DNA of 64,000 nt from Cylindrotheca closterium. Its lineage: Eukaryota; Bacillariophyta; Bacillariophyceae; Bacillariales; Bacillariaceae. The position numbers were made by a program, and so were the translations under genes. The DNA lies in the NCBI GenBank assembly GCA_933822405.4, contig CAKOGP040000001.1:1327647-1391646 (forward strand), read 5' to 3'. The stretch's first letter is position 1. Each line of letters begins with the position of its first letter. The notes below the pieces were generated by a model, which saw only the letters and a program-made list of their open reading frames with translations, was not told the origin of the DNA and made no database searches. Positions 10,467 through 20,482 of this stretch are shown here, in pieces.

Positions 10467-12320
10467 CTAATAGCGGCCAGCGAATTTGGCATTTAACTTG
10501 GTATAGCCACTTCCATCCTGCCCTTCTGGAGCACGCCAAACATCCTTCTTTGGATCTAACACGGCCTTCTTTTTCGCATTTTGTTTTCCATCCTTATCTC
10601 CACTTTGGTTGTTTGACTCACTGTTGTTGTTGTTGTTGGTATCACCTGTCATGGAAGAAAGGAATGCAAGCGTACCCATGGGCTTTTTCGAGCTCGCCTT
10701 TTTTGTTTCCCGGGAATCATCATCGACTGGAGAGGTTGGTGGTGGTTTCATTGCTGGTCCAACAACTCGCGCTCGTTTTGGCGGTGGCATAACTGGTGCA
10801 GGCATTATCGGTGCCGGTATTATTGGCGCAGGGATTATCGGTGCAGGCATATCCATGTCGCTGGGTTCCTTCCTTTTCTTCTCCGGACTTGGTGAAGTGG
10901 GCCCACGTATTCTTGGAGGTGGCAAGACTGGTGGAGGCATTGCCATTAAATCCGAGTCAACGTTGCTTTTACTGGGACTAGCCTTGGCAGGCAGTTGTCT
11001 GGGTGGAGGGGGCAGCATGGGCTTTACTGGAGCCGGCGCTATGAATGAAGTCTCCTCTTTTGGTGGCGGCGGTCCTTCTCCGATGTACCCAGACTCCAAA
11101 TCCACTGTTATCTTTGAATTAACAAGTTTAAGAAGGTTCTCAATCTCTTTCATCTGTTCAAAAGTACTTTCTTGCTTGGCAAGTGCCTTATCCCGCGCAT
11201 CTTTTGCCAGCGTCAAGTCGTTCTGTACAAAGAATGCGTCCTCATCGTTTTGGGCTTCGAGCATGGCGAGCCTTGTTTGGATTTCCTGCACCTTTTTCTC
11301 CGCCGGAACAAGGCTGCTGGTTCGTTCCTCTGAATTCAGATTCCAGAGTTTGCTCCACTTTGCAATCAGCGACTCTTCGGATTCTTCCTCTCCTATCACA
11401 TCTTCTTTTTCTTCCTTTGTACGATCGAAAAAGTCATCCACTTCGTCGTCTTGTATATACTCCCTTTGTTTTGATTTGGGAATGTTTGCCTTTTCGGGAT
11501 AAATCTTATTGTATAATTCTTCTTCCAATTGGTTGATGGATCTTTTCAAAGCTTCTTCTCTTTCTGCGTTTCGTTGTAACTGCTTCTCTTGACCTTGCGT
11601 GAGCTCATGTTTCCGCTTGATCCTTTCATCTTCCGTCTCTAGATTGGACAACTTGTACTTCATAGTGTTGAGACGATCAAATGCCTTGCGATGCTTTTCT
11701 GGAACTTGCATATCCATGGGCAAAGTCTTGGAAATACTTTCAGGTCCTTTGTCGCCATCGCCACTTTCTATATCGTCATCCATTGACATGCCCCATGAGA
11801 TTCCCTCATCTTCTTGTTTCGACTCTTTTGGTTGTGCAACACTTTCTCCATTGCCGGTGCTGCCAGTTGCACTATTTGCAATTGCTTGCTCTCGTTTGGC
11901 TTTCATGGCTCCTCTTTCAAATTCTCTTGGTCCATCTAGCGTGAATAGTCTTGTCGACGCACCAAACTGAAAGATATCTCCTGGGTAGACCATGATCCCT
12001 CTGGATCCTGGTTTGTTGGAGTTGGACTCGGTCTTTCCACAAACCTGAGGTGGCAATTGCCGTTTGTTGACTTTAGTTCCATGCGTTGATTTCAAGTCGC
12101 GCAGCCAAGGAATCCCTTGGGAATCAAAGGATATTCGAGCATGTTGTCGACTGGCACTCTCGTGGTTCAATGGAATGTGGACCATATCCAATGCTCTTCC
12201 TAGTATCGTTGTGGCCCGCTCCTGCAAGTTGAACTTGGAAACTTCGATTCCACCCTTAATCTCGGTCAAGACCCATTCATGGGAAGGTTTGTGAGCCCAT
12301 TCTGGCTCCACATAGGACAT
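10467..12320 (-). CDS. Kanadaptin-like FHA-domain protein
   Basis: 617 residues from an ATG at 12320. The N-terminal 130 residues form an FHA phosphothreonine-binding domain (TILGRALDMVHIPLNHESAS, RQHARISF, LKSTHGTKVNKRQL, then the strand DIFQFGASTRLFTLDGP). The rest matches kanadaptin (SLC4A1AP) organisation: an ISWGM motif, a long charged coiled coil, DDEVDDFFDRTKEEK, Pro-rich repeats (PAPIIPAP units, about 500-530) and a conserved end, DVWRAPEGQDGSGYTKLNAK. Animal kanadaptin is nuclear or centrosomal and is linked to spliceosome and genome-stability work; the diatom role is inferred only. It is divergent from the dehydrogenase at 12707. Confidence 0.82.
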   Translation of the reverse strand: MSYVEPEWAHKPSHEWVLTEIKGGIEVSKFNLQERATTILGRALDMVHIPLNHESASRQHARISFDSQGIPWLRDLKSTHGTKVNKRQLPPQVCGKTESNSNKPGSRGIMVYPGDIFQFGASTRLFTLDGPREFERGAMKAKREQAIANSATGSTGNGESVAQPKESKQEDEGISWGMSMDDDIESGDGDKGPESISKTLPMDMQVPEKHRKAFDRLNTMKYKLSNLETEDERIKRKHELTQGQEKQLQRNAEREEALKRSINQLEEELYNKIYPEKANIPKSKQREYIQDDEVDDFFDRTKEEKEDVIGEEESEESLIAKWSKLWNLNSEERTSSLVPAEKKVQEIQTRLAMLEAQNDEDAFFVQNDLTLAKDARDKALAKQESTFEQMKEIENLLKLVNSKITVDLESGYIGEGPPPPKEETSFIAPAPVKPMLPPPPRQLPAKASPSKSNVDSDLMAMPPPVLPPPRIRGPTSPSPEKKRKEPSDMDMPAPIIPAPIIPAPIMPAPVMPPPKRARVVGPAMKPPPTSPVDDDSRETKKASSKKPMGTLAFLSSMTGDTNNNNNSESNNQSGDKDGKQNAKKKAVLDPKKDVWRAPEGQDGSGYTKLNAKFAGRY

Positions 12321-12706
12321 GGTTAATGGAACGAAAAGTGTTTGTGTCAGCTGTATTTGATATTGAGTTGTTGTTCCCGCAATGATAGTCGAAGGAGTCG
12401 TCAGACAGTCAAGCTTTTGGTCGTCCTTCCTTCACTCACTCGCTTCTCCATTTCATTTGACACCGGGTTTGGAGAATTCGAACGACGCGCGTGTAATTTC
12501 TCACCGTCGGATTTGAAACGTGAAACATCAGAAACATGAATGAAGCTCAACTTCAACTAACTTGTGTCGTTCTGGATACCTCATTGTTTTTGTTCTCATC
12601 AAAGAGAAAGTCACAGTAAAATTAGATTGGAGGTGTACAACTTTTTCTCTCCAGTTCACAATCCAAGGAGAAACCAATCGCAACACACGAACTTGTTCAA
12701 GCCAGG

Positions 12707-13936
12707 ATGCTAAGACGATCCATTCAGTGCTTGTTGGTATTCCTGATCATTTCTGAATCTTGCAGTGGGCTAGCAAAAGAAAACTCCTCCCGGAACTTTG
12801 ACAAGCTGGATCAATATCGACAAGCTTGTCTTACCAAAATGTCAGCTTCCTCATCCGATAGAGTCAATGGGCTTCCTGAGGAGAACCCAACAAACAGATC
12901 GGCACAAGCAGGGCGACTGGAAGAATTAAAGCAACAGGAAGCAGAACTATCACGCAAATTAGCAGCCATTCGAATGGAAAAGCTCGCCGAACTCCAATCA
13001 AAACCTTTGACGATTGGAGTCATTGGTTTTGGACGATTTGGTCAATTCATTGCACGCACCTTTGCCAAGCACGGCAACATCGTGGTTACATCACGAAGTG
13101 ACTACACAGATATTGCTGATGAAATGGGGGTCACCTATGTGCCCCTTTCAGACCCAGATGCCTTTTTGGACCAGGACTTGGATGTCATTATTCTAGCAGT
13201 GTCGATTCTCAGTTTTGAAGGCACCATCAAGAGTTTGGCACCATCGCTTCAGAAATACATTCAAAAGAACAACAGGGGACCACTGCTTGTGGATGTGCTC
13301 AGTGTGAAGGAGCATCCACGCGAAGTCTTGTTGCAGCATTTGCCAGAAGCTTGTGATATTCTATGTTCGCATCCTATGTTTGGTCCCGACTCTGGAAAGA
13401 ATGGTTGGCATGGATTGACCTATGTCTACGAAAAGACTCGCGTCGACAAGGTCGTCTTTCATCCCGACTCGTCCCTCTCCGTTGTAGATAGTAATACCTT
13501 TGTAGACTCTTCTGGAGCCTACCACTCGGTTCACGAATCCAGCGAGTCCCATGTCGAAGCCATTGACCGTATTGAACGATTTTTGAGTATTTGGGAAGAA
13601 GAGGGTTGTCGAATGGTCCCGATGAGTTGCCAGGCCCATGACGCTTATGCGGCCAACTCGCAGTTCATTACACATCTCATGGGGCGTATTCTCGGTGCCC
13701 AAGGATTGCAAATGACACCCATTGATACCAAGGGATTCGAATCCGTCTTGACTCTGGTCAAGTCCACAACTGCCGATTCTTTTGATTTGTTCTACGGTTT
13801 GTACAAATACAATCAAAACAGTGTGAAGACCATCCAACAACTCAAGGCTGCCATGGAAGATGTTGAAGAGAATCTTCGACGCATGGAACAAGATGAGCTA
13901 CAAAAGCAATTGCAACAAGAATCAAGAATATCCTGA
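12707..13936 (+). CDS. Arogenate/prephenate dehydrogenase (TyrA family)
   Basis: 409 residues from the ATG at 12707. It catalyses the oxidative decarboxylation of arogenate (or prephenate) on the way to tyrosine. The N-terminus MLRRSIQCLLVFLIISESCS is a signal peptide, followed by a Ser/Asn-rich stretch that could be a plastid transit part, although no classic Phe motif is seen. The Rossmann NADP site is GVIGFGRFGQFIA (about residues 103-115) with TSRSDY after the second strand. The active-site signatures are LVDVLSVKEHPRE and SHPMFGPDSGKNGW, the plant-type form. An insertion of about 40 residues (near VVFHPDSSLSVVDSN) and a C-terminal coiled tail are extra. The plant-like motifs favour arogenate as substrate; this was not tested. 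Confidence 0.88.
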   Translation: MLRRSIQCLLVFLIISESCSGLAKENSSRNFDKLDQYRQACLTKMSASSSDRVNGLPEENPTNRSAQAGRLEELKQQEAELSRKLAAIRMEKLAELQSKPLTIGVIGFGRFGQFIARTFAKHGNIVVTSRSDYTDIADEMGVTYVPLSDPDAFLDQDLDVIILAVSILSFEGTIKSLAPSLQKYIQKNNRGPLLVDVLSVKEHPREVLLQHLPEACDILCSHPMFGPDSGKNGWHGLTYVYEKTRVDKVVFHPDSSLSVVDSNTFVDSSGAYHSVHESSESHVEAIDRIERFLSIWEEEGCRMVPMSCQAHDAYAANSQFITHLMGRILGAQGLQMTPIDTKGFESVLTLVKSTTADSFDLFYGLYKYNQNSVKTIQQLKAAMEDVEENLRRMEQDELQKQLQQESRIS

Positions 13937-14135
13937 ACTAATACAAATAAAACAAGAGATATATTGAGATTGATTATTATTAACTTCTGATCGTTGATGT
14001 ATTTTTTTAACATGTTCTATTTGGTTGTTCTGCTCAACAAAGGCTACCTGTATTTGAGTCTGTTTGTGATCTGGTAGAATGAATTGAAAGGATGAGCGGC
14101 ACCCGAATTAACTTTATTTTCAATGCTGCCACTTT

Positions 14136-16052
14136 TTACTCTAGTTCATTTTCTTGTTGATCATCATCGTCATCATCTTCTTCTTCACCCTCTTCGTCAG
14201 AATCGTTATTCGTTGTGTTATTTGGCTTTATAGAAGCAACCTTTGGCTCTTGCGTAGGCTCGTCCTCTGCGCCTAGTGCTTCTTTTGTTTCTTCCTCTGG
14301 CTTGGCAGAATTATCTTCTTCCACTGCTTCCTTGCTCTCTACTGCTACTGGTTCCTCTAGTTTGGCCTTTTCCGCATCTTCTTGTTCCATCTTTTGAACA
14401 GCCTCTAACCAATCTTCTGCAGTGATGTAACCCTTTTCTTGAGTGATATCTTTCGAGGCCTCTTCTCCTGGAATGACCACCTTGGGCGCAAATTTACGGG
14501 CCACCAAGCATCCCTCTTTTCGCGCCAATTGAGCCACCTTGCCAAACTCCAAAATGCCTTTCGTAAAACAGGCTGGATTGCGCATGCCTTCGGTCCAATC
14601 CGTGTAAGTGACGGCACGTTTGAGGACCATTTCTGGTGGAGGCGGCAAAATGGGAATAGGTGCAATCTTTGCTTTGTCGTCCTCCTTCTCTTTCTTGGCA
14701 GCAGCATTTTTGGGACTCGTAGCAGTAGCTTCAGTTTCACCAGCAGTCAGGTTGTTTCGTGCCCGTTGAGTATCTTCTCCCTCGAGAGTATATCGCAAAT
14801 ATCCCAAAATTGCCAGGGCCGTTGGAATGTACATTTCATCACTGGCATTGATATTCCGAAAATGTTGCCAGAATTGATGTCTCGGATGAAAATGAGGTCG
14901 GTCCATGGCCAAAATCGCAGTCGCGTGCAATCGTCCCAGCAAGACCCATTGATCTGCCTTCCATCGAAATTGTCCTGGAATCTTGCGGGAAATCAAACCA
15001 AATTGATCATCTTCGTATTTGTTCTTGGGCGTCTTGGGGTCCTTGCGGTGACGACCATTGATCCACGAAACTGTGGGTCCCGGCAACAATCGAAACAGTT
15101 CGGGAGCCGTGCGAATCGGCAGACAGGTTTCGGATATAAACAAAAACTGATCCACGGATGGAAGTAAGGCAGTAGACTCTGCAGTAGCTTCGGGAGTAGG
15201 AGGCACTGTAGTATCCACAGTTTGTCCTGGCATTCGGACGACGTATCGATTGGAGGAAAACCGAGGATCCTTTTGATCGTCTTGTCCAATCTTGGCCGAT
15301 TCTTGCAGCAAGTCCAACATGGCCCTCGTGATTTCCACAGACCCCCATTCGGGTTTGCGAGACAAGTATTCTGGGTCTAGGTACGAATTCCCTCGTCCAA
15401 GTTTAGGATGTCGCAGTAACAGACGATCTTTCAACCAGGGAGTGGTGACTTTGTGTGGAAATTTGGCGTGACAGACCAAGGAAATATAGTACTCATCTTT
15501 TGTCGACGCTGAATTATTCAAAGTATCAATCCATGCCTTCCAAATGTGTTCATATGGCAAATCATCAATCGTAATGGCCAAAAGAGCAATGTGCTTTGTT
15601 TTCTTCTTTTGGAGGGCCACCGAGGGCAAGGCTGGATTTCCCTTGGGAATGATATACCCAAATTGTCGCAATTCACCTAGTCCGTCTCTGTCAGGAGAAT
15701 GGTACCGCCGACGTTGTGGAGGACCACCACCATCATTATTTCCCCAAGGTCGATTTCGACGCTTGCCATGATCATCACGATGATGATCACGGTGAGAATG
15801 GCTGTCACGATGATGATCACGATCACGATGATGAGAATTGTCTCCTCTTCCACCACCACCACCACCACCACCACCGCCTCGGCCATAGTAGCTAGAAGAT
15901 GAACTGTTAGTGTTACCGTAGCCTCGTTGACTAGAATTGGAACTGGGATATCCTCGACCACCACCACCACCATTGTTGTTGTTGTTGTTGTTGTTGCTTC
16001 CACTGTTGCCACCTCCGCTTTTGAAAGCGGATAGTTGAGACCGGAAATCCAT
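14136..16052 (-). CDS. GT14-like (core-2/I-branching) glycosyltransferase domain in a low-complexity protein
   Basis: Start at the ATG 16052 (MDFRSQLSAFKSGGG), 638 residues; the longer frame starts with TTG. The central domain (about 150-430) resembles core-2/I-branching GlcNAc-transferases: HIALLAITIDDLPYEHIWKA, FLFISETCLPIRTAPELFRL, a KADQWVLLGR segment and DEMYIPTALAILGY, in family order. The flanks are odd. The N-terminal 130 residues are Asn runs, Gly runs and an RD/HRD-rich tract (KRRNRPWGNN) like RNA-binding proteins, and the C-terminus is very acidic (EEGEEEDDDDDDQ). No signal peptide or transmembrane anchor is visible, unlike Golgi GT14 enzymes, so the protein may act in cytosol or nucleus, or may be a non-enzymatic derivative. 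Confidence 0.65.
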   Translation of the reverse strand: MDFRSQLSAFKSGGGNSGSNNNNNNNNGGGGGRGYPSSNSSQRGYGNTNSSSSSYYGRGGGGGGGGGGRGDNSHHRDRDHHRDSHSHRDHHRDDHGKRRNRPWGNNDGGGPPQRRRYHSPDRDGLGELRQFGYIIPKGNPALPSVALQKKKTKHIALLAITIDDLPYEHIWKAWIDTLNNSASTKDEYYISLVCHAKFPHKVTTPWLKDRLLLRHPKLGRGNSYLDPEYLSRKPEWGSVEITRAMLDLLQESAKIGQDDQKDPRFSSNRYVVRMPGQTVDTTVPPTPEATAESTALLPSVDQFLFISETCLPIRTAPELFRLLPGPTVSWINGRHRKDPKTPKNKYEDDQFGLISRKIPGQFRWKADQWVLLGRLHATAILAMDRPHFHPRHQFWQHFRNINASDEMYIPTALAILGYLRYTLEGEDTQRARNNLTAGETEATATSPKNAAAKKEKEDDKAKIAPIPILPPPPEMVLKRAVTYTDWTEGMRNPACFTKGILEFGKVAQLARKEGCLVARKFAPKVVIPGEEASKDITQEKGYITAEDWLEAVQKMEQEDAEKAKLEEPVAVESKEAVEEDNSAKPEEETKEALGAEDEPTQEPKVASIKPNNTTNNDSDEEGEEEDDDDDDQQENELE

Positions 16053-16653
16053 GTTCAGAAAAGCTGTTGCAACGACTGTAGCTATCAAAGAAGTCTCTGT
16101 TATTGTGTAATAATCTTTCTCGAATGCTGCACACTTATCTTACAAAGATATATATTGTATAACAATATTGCAAGAGGAGAACGAGGAGAACGAAGAGATC
16201 CAAAGTGCAAGTTCAAAGTTTGAAGTTCAAAGTGTTGATGATTGATGCCGACGAGAGTACCGGTAGATACGCACGGTTGGTCTGATGGCTGGCCGGCGCG
16301 CGCACCCTCGGTTTTTTTATCGCTTTGTTTTCGCAGAAAACATCATGGAAGTGCTGTTTTCGGTTGGGGGAACTTTGGTATTTTGTTTCGAAGTCTTCCT
16401 TCCATTCTATCAACTGACACCTATCACTCTTGTTTCACACGGATCATCGAATGGTTTGTTGTATGAACTGATTGTGTACCAATAATATATATTACTTGCT
16501 TGAACAGATTCATTCGAAAAGCATTCACAAACAAACAGACTCAAGTCAACAAAGATTGATATCATTCATTCGCTGACACTTTCCTGACAAGAAACGAATA
16601 CCGTAATCGCCGATTTGACTGACACCACTCACTCACTGCACCATCATAAAATC

Positions 16654-17325
16654 ATGATTTGCTGTCTTGAATCTCCCTGCAACGATGCTGAATCATCCTA
16701 CTACGCCCAAGTGGCGACAGATGAAATAAAAATGGTGGACAAAGACAGCCACAAAGAACAAAGGTTGTTGTATCCTGGCATGCGACGAACCCCCCATGGA
16801 CCACCACCGGATCATCCAATCCTCAATGAAATGATTGGCAACAACAATCGTTTAAATCATAATATTCTTAACAATGGTGCCCTCAACTACAACACCAACA
16901 ATGATACTAATGAATTGATGTCCGTGACGGTTCCTCCAGGAGTCTTGCCTGGACAAGAGATCCATGTTCGACGTCCCGATGGAGCCAATGGATTGGTGGA
17001 AGTTGTGGTTCCTCCAGGAATGAAGGAAGGTTCCGTCTTTTATGTAAAGGCGCCGCCAGCAATGGTTGAAGAACCATCATCATCATCCAATCATCAACAA
17101 CAGCAGTCGCAACCACAATCTCAACAGCAGCAGCAGCAGCAGCAGCAATATCAGCCACCAGTGACGACCACAAGTGATGCGAATGCTGCTTCCAACGCAA
17201 TGATGGTCCCACAGTCCACTGCCACTGGTGCTCCAACTTCTCTTTCTAACCAGGGTGATTTTGCCAATTGCCTAGACAACAGCAATACTGAGGACGAGAG
17301 CTCCAGTGCAAACAACAATAAATGA
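16654..17325 (+). CDS. Small VPPG-repeat protein, Gln-rich
   Basis: The true start is ATG 16654 (MICCLESPCNDAESS) after an upstream TTG, giving 223 residues. Two tandem strands of the VPPG type are present: SVTVPPGVLPGQEIHVRRPD and VEVVVPPGMKEGSVFYVKAP. This short paired motif is frequent in stramenopile proteins and has no assigned biochemical role. The rest is Asn-rich (NNNRLNHNILNN) and Gln-rich from CAG/CAA runs (17095-17150), thus disordered. The N-terminal Cys pair could be lipid modified, which is speculative. It is head-to-head with the GT14-like gene about 600 bases away. Confidence 0.6.
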   Translation: MICCLESPCNDAESSYYAQVATDEIKMVDKDSHKEQRLLYPGMRRTPHGPPPDHPILNEMIGNNNRLNHNILNNGALNYNTNNDTNELMSVTVPPGVLPGQEIHVRRPDGANGLVEVVVPPGMKEGSVFYVKAPPAMVEEPSSSSNHQQQQSQPQSQQQQQQQQQYQPPVTTTSDANAASNAMMVPQSTATGAPTSLSNQGDFANCLDNSNTEDESSSANNNK

Positions 17326-17830
17326 GCCAAATTTACTAGGCCTATGTAGGTAACCAATACCACCAATCTATTCTATATCATTATAAGACTTTAGCGGTCT
17401 TGCCCCCAACATCATCGTTGGAATAGTCACTGGAGTATTAACTCAATGCACCGCACCGTAGCATACAGTAGCATAGTCCTACTGTAGCATACCGGTATCA
17501 TACAGTAGTTTCATCGAAGACAAAAAATACCACCGGACCAAAGGGTTTCACGAGGAGACTATACCAGTACCTTTTTGAAATAATTCCTCCTCTCTATTTC
17601 TCCATTAAACATTGCTCCCCCACCACAAACAGACAGACGATGTCAATGATGGATCAATGACAGGCGAGGAACGAAACAATCGATCATCGAGAGACAACCA
17701 AACACCAACACCAAAAGAAAGCACGCTTCAAAAGCCGGTATAAGGCTGCAGTGTTGGTTCCTCGAACACGAGTAGCAGCATCGAGTGGATAACCTCGTCG
17801 TTTCACCAGGCAGCATAAGGACATCCAGTA
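17326..17830. other. Intergenic promoter region with GTAGCATA repeats
   Basis: 505 bases with no coding frame recognised. Between 17455 and 17510 several partial copies of GTAGCATA/CAGTAG lie around a TACCGGTA palindrome (17490-17497). Confidence 0.5.
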
Positions 17831-20059
17831 ATGATGGACGTAGACAACACTGTAGCTACGAATGCAACAACTAATGTGACTTTGACTTCCGAGCCGAAAC
17901 AGCCACAGCATGTACAACAACAACAGCAGCAACAACAGCAGCAGCAACAACAACAACAACAGCAAAATTCAATAGAACCAGTAGCACCAAAACAACAATC
18001 ACAACCGCAAAATGGAAGTCTGAAACCACCACCGCAACCGTCAGCGCAGTTAAAACAACCACCGCCTTCCAATCAACAACAGCAACAGCAACAACAACAC
18101 GAATGCGAACCAATGCAACTAAAAGGACCTATACACGTGTTGATGACAATGCCCTCCTCCAAATCTTCCTCATCTTCTTCTTCTAGAACGAGCGCCGCAA
18201 GATTTGGTGGTGGAAGAATAATGGACAATGGAAAACCACGTTCGAAACCTACCAAACGAGAACGAATGCAACAATTGCTCCTCGATCCAGTCTTGCAAGG
18301 GGACTATGTTACCAAACGGCTGAAAGCCTACCAACGGTGCATGCCCAAAGCGGGGGAAGTTGGAAAGGATGAGAAACCGAAAACACCATCGCCACAGCAA
18401 CCCAAAGCAAAATCCAAACAGGGCAAGCTTGCGTTGAACAACCAAAGCAAGTGTAAGTCTCCAACAAGTGTTTGGGATGGAGTCTCTCAGGTCGAACGAG
18501 AGCTGGTGAATTGCTGTGAATCCATATTGTCGTCGTCGTCGTCGTCATCATCATCGTCTTATTTGGAAGGCTATTCCGCTTCCTCGGATGCTCATGACGA
18601 TGATGATGATGATGATGACGAGGGAGGGCTACAAAAATCGGCCCAGGACGGCGCGTTGCAAATTCAAAAGGAAGTTCAGTTTGTTGGTATTTTGGCACGG
18701 GATTGTCATACCTTATCGGCCAAATCATTAGCCCTTTCTATTTTGGAACGGACATTGCAATTGCACTTGTTGGAAAATGTGGATGACGACGACGAAGAAG
18801 AGGACGATGACGACGAAATGGAAGAGGAAGATGCGACAACAGACTCGAAAGCTGCAAAAGGGGGAACCGCAAATGCCGAAAATGAGGAAACCGAGGCCCT
18901 GGAATCTCCAAGAAGCAAACGAGCTTCCACTAGGAATGATGAAAGCGCCTCGGAGCAACCTCAGAAGAAACAAAAGCTAGAAGACATTGAACCGGAACCT
19001 GAAGCTGGAAAAGTTGCAAGCATGCCGACACAGGACGAAGAAGACGAGGAGGAGGAGGAAGAAGAAGAAGAAGAGGACGACGGGAAACCAGAGAGACTGG
19101 AAGGCTTCCTTGCTGCTGGTGGACTCAAGATATTGAACCGATGGCTAATAGATGCTTGTACAGAAGAGATGGAGCTACCACCAAAACAGCCTGCCAATGG
19201 GAAAGGGCAGCAGGCTGCCCCAAAACCAAAACCACCCGCTACGAGACCTCTGATTCTCCCCATGCTCCGTTTCTTGGAACATATCCCATTTGACAAGAAG
19301 GTCGTAATTGATGCTAAAATCAACAAACAGATTCGAAAGTTAGGGAAGCAAGTTACCGCTATTCGCAAAGCTAGGGAACAAAACACACACGAACCGGTGG
19401 ATTTACAAAATTGGAGCCTCGACCCAACCGTTGATGCTAAAGATGCGCTCGATGACGTTCATCAAGCAATCAAGGATCTGAAATCATCATGGGAACAAAT
19501 GGCCAAGCATGATCCAAGCGAATTTGATGATCCCTTTGAATCACTCAAGGCAAAAATGAAGGAGCGGCTAGATGCGCTGGTGCAATACGAAGTTGGTGAA
19601 GCTCCCAAGCCAGATTGGTTCGATGATACAGAGACTGGAAAGGGCAACGCCAAGAAGCCACCGAAGTCCAAAACCTCCAGCACCAAAGAACTCGCTGCTA
19701 AGGAGCGATTAGCGGAACGGGAGAATTTGAAACAGCAGCTCCATGCAGCGCAGACTGAGCACCGTGAACGTCTGGCAAAGCTCAGAGAAAAGTTCCTAAA
19801 ACGTGGAGGCGATACAGAGGTGGCATCAGTACCTAGCACCAATGGCAAGAAGAAGAAGAATGGGAAAAAAGTTGTCTGGAAAGATGGTATGCGATCTCAG
19901 ATCAGTCGGAATCGAGAGGAGCTTGAACAGGTATTTGTGTTTGAGAAGCAATCCCCTCCGGCACAGGATCTTCTAGAGATAACAAATGGCCCTGTTGAAG
20001 ATGGACCAATCGCCGATGCTTTGATGGATGATGTTGAAGCTGCATTGGAAGGGCTGTGA
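17831..20059 (+). CDS. PNUTS-like protein: TFIIS N-terminal domain plus PP1-docking motif
   Basis: 742 residues from the ATG at 17831. The N-terminal third is Gln-rich (CAA/CAG run) and the middle has Ser, Asp and Glu runs. Residues about 424-515 match a TFIIS N-terminal (LW/TND) helical bundle: LEGFLAAGGLKILNRWLIDA, then LRFLEHIPFDKKVVIDAKIN. Near residue 680 lies KKVVWKDG, a good RVxF-type docking motif for protein phosphatase 1 (K-V-x-W), followed by the strand LEQVFVFEKQ. TND plus RVxF in this order is the design of PNUTS (PPP1R10), which targets PP1 to RNA polymerase II during termination. The nuclear role is inferred; Med26-like and IWS1-like proteins are alternatives. Confidence 0.68.
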   Translation: MMDVDNTVATNATTNVTLTSEPKQPQHVQQQQQQQQQQQQQQQQQNSIEPVAPKQQSQPQNGSLKPPPQPSAQLKQPPPSNQQQQQQQQHECEPMQLKGPIHVLMTMPSSKSSSSSSSRTSAARFGGGRIMDNGKPRSKPTKRERMQQLLLDPVLQGDYVTKRLKAYQRCMPKAGEVGKDEKPKTPSPQQPKAKSKQGKLALNNQSKCKSPTSVWDGVSQVERELVNCCESILSSSSSSSSSSYLEGYSASSDAHDDDDDDDDEGGLQKSAQDGALQIQKEVQFVGILARDCHTLSAKSLALSILERTLQLHLLENVDDDDEEEDDDDEMEEEDATTDSKAAKGGTANAENEETEALESPRSKRASTRNDESASEQPQKKQKLEDIEPEPEAGKVASMPTQDEEDEEEEEEEEEEDDGKPERLEGFLAAGGLKILNRWLIDACTEEMELPPKQPANGKGQQAAPKPKPPATRPLILPMLRFLEHIPFDKKVVIDAKINKQIRKLGKQVTAIRKAREQNTHEPVDLQNWSLDPTVDAKDALDDVHQAIKDLKSSWEQMAKHDPSEFDDPFESLKAKMKERLDALVQYEVGEAPKPDWFDDTETGKGNAKKPPKSKTSSTKELAAKERLAERENLKQQLHAAQTEHRERLAKLREKFLKRGGDTEVASVPSTNGKKKKNGKKVVWKDGMRSQISRNREELEQVFVFEKQSPPAQDLLEITNGPVEDGPIADALMDDVEAALEGL

Positions 20060-20482
20060 GGCGACCCTCGTTAGTTTCGATCCTCAGGCCTCACGATGGG
20101 AATACTCATACAGCGAGAACCAAAATAACTATAGTAATGCAACCTTTGCACCCCGTGATAATACCTAATCATTACTATCAAGAACTACTGCAAGCTATAT
20201 AAAAAGAACCTCTGCATTGCCACATGCAAAAAAGGGTTGTGGGATCGAGAAATATTACAAAGAATATGGGCTTGAAAAGCCCAGTTATCCCAGAGCCCAA
20301 ATTTTGCGTTCATAAAGTATATAGAGGGTATGACGGACAGGCAGTGGAATTGGCATCATCCCAAATCGTTCATCGTCGGTGCCAAACTTTGCCAACAGAT
20401 ACCACTGTCCTCAAGGAAGATTAGAAGCTTACTGCTGATTAGTTTCGCACCATAATCAATACCGAGAGCTTCGCTTGCCAAA

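Noticed and set aside
10609..11502. 297-codon plus-strand frame with Gly/Ile repeats
   Set aside because: Antisense of the Pro-rich part of the kanadaptin-like gene; the GAGIIGAG repeats mirror PAPIIPAP.
15677..16012. Val/Ile/Thr-rich minus frame
   Set aside because: Off-frame reading of the HRD and Asn/Gly codon runs in the GT14-like gene.
20224..20424. 66-codon frame just upstream of XPD
   Set aside because: Starts with ATG but has no conserved motif; more likely part of the 5' leader.
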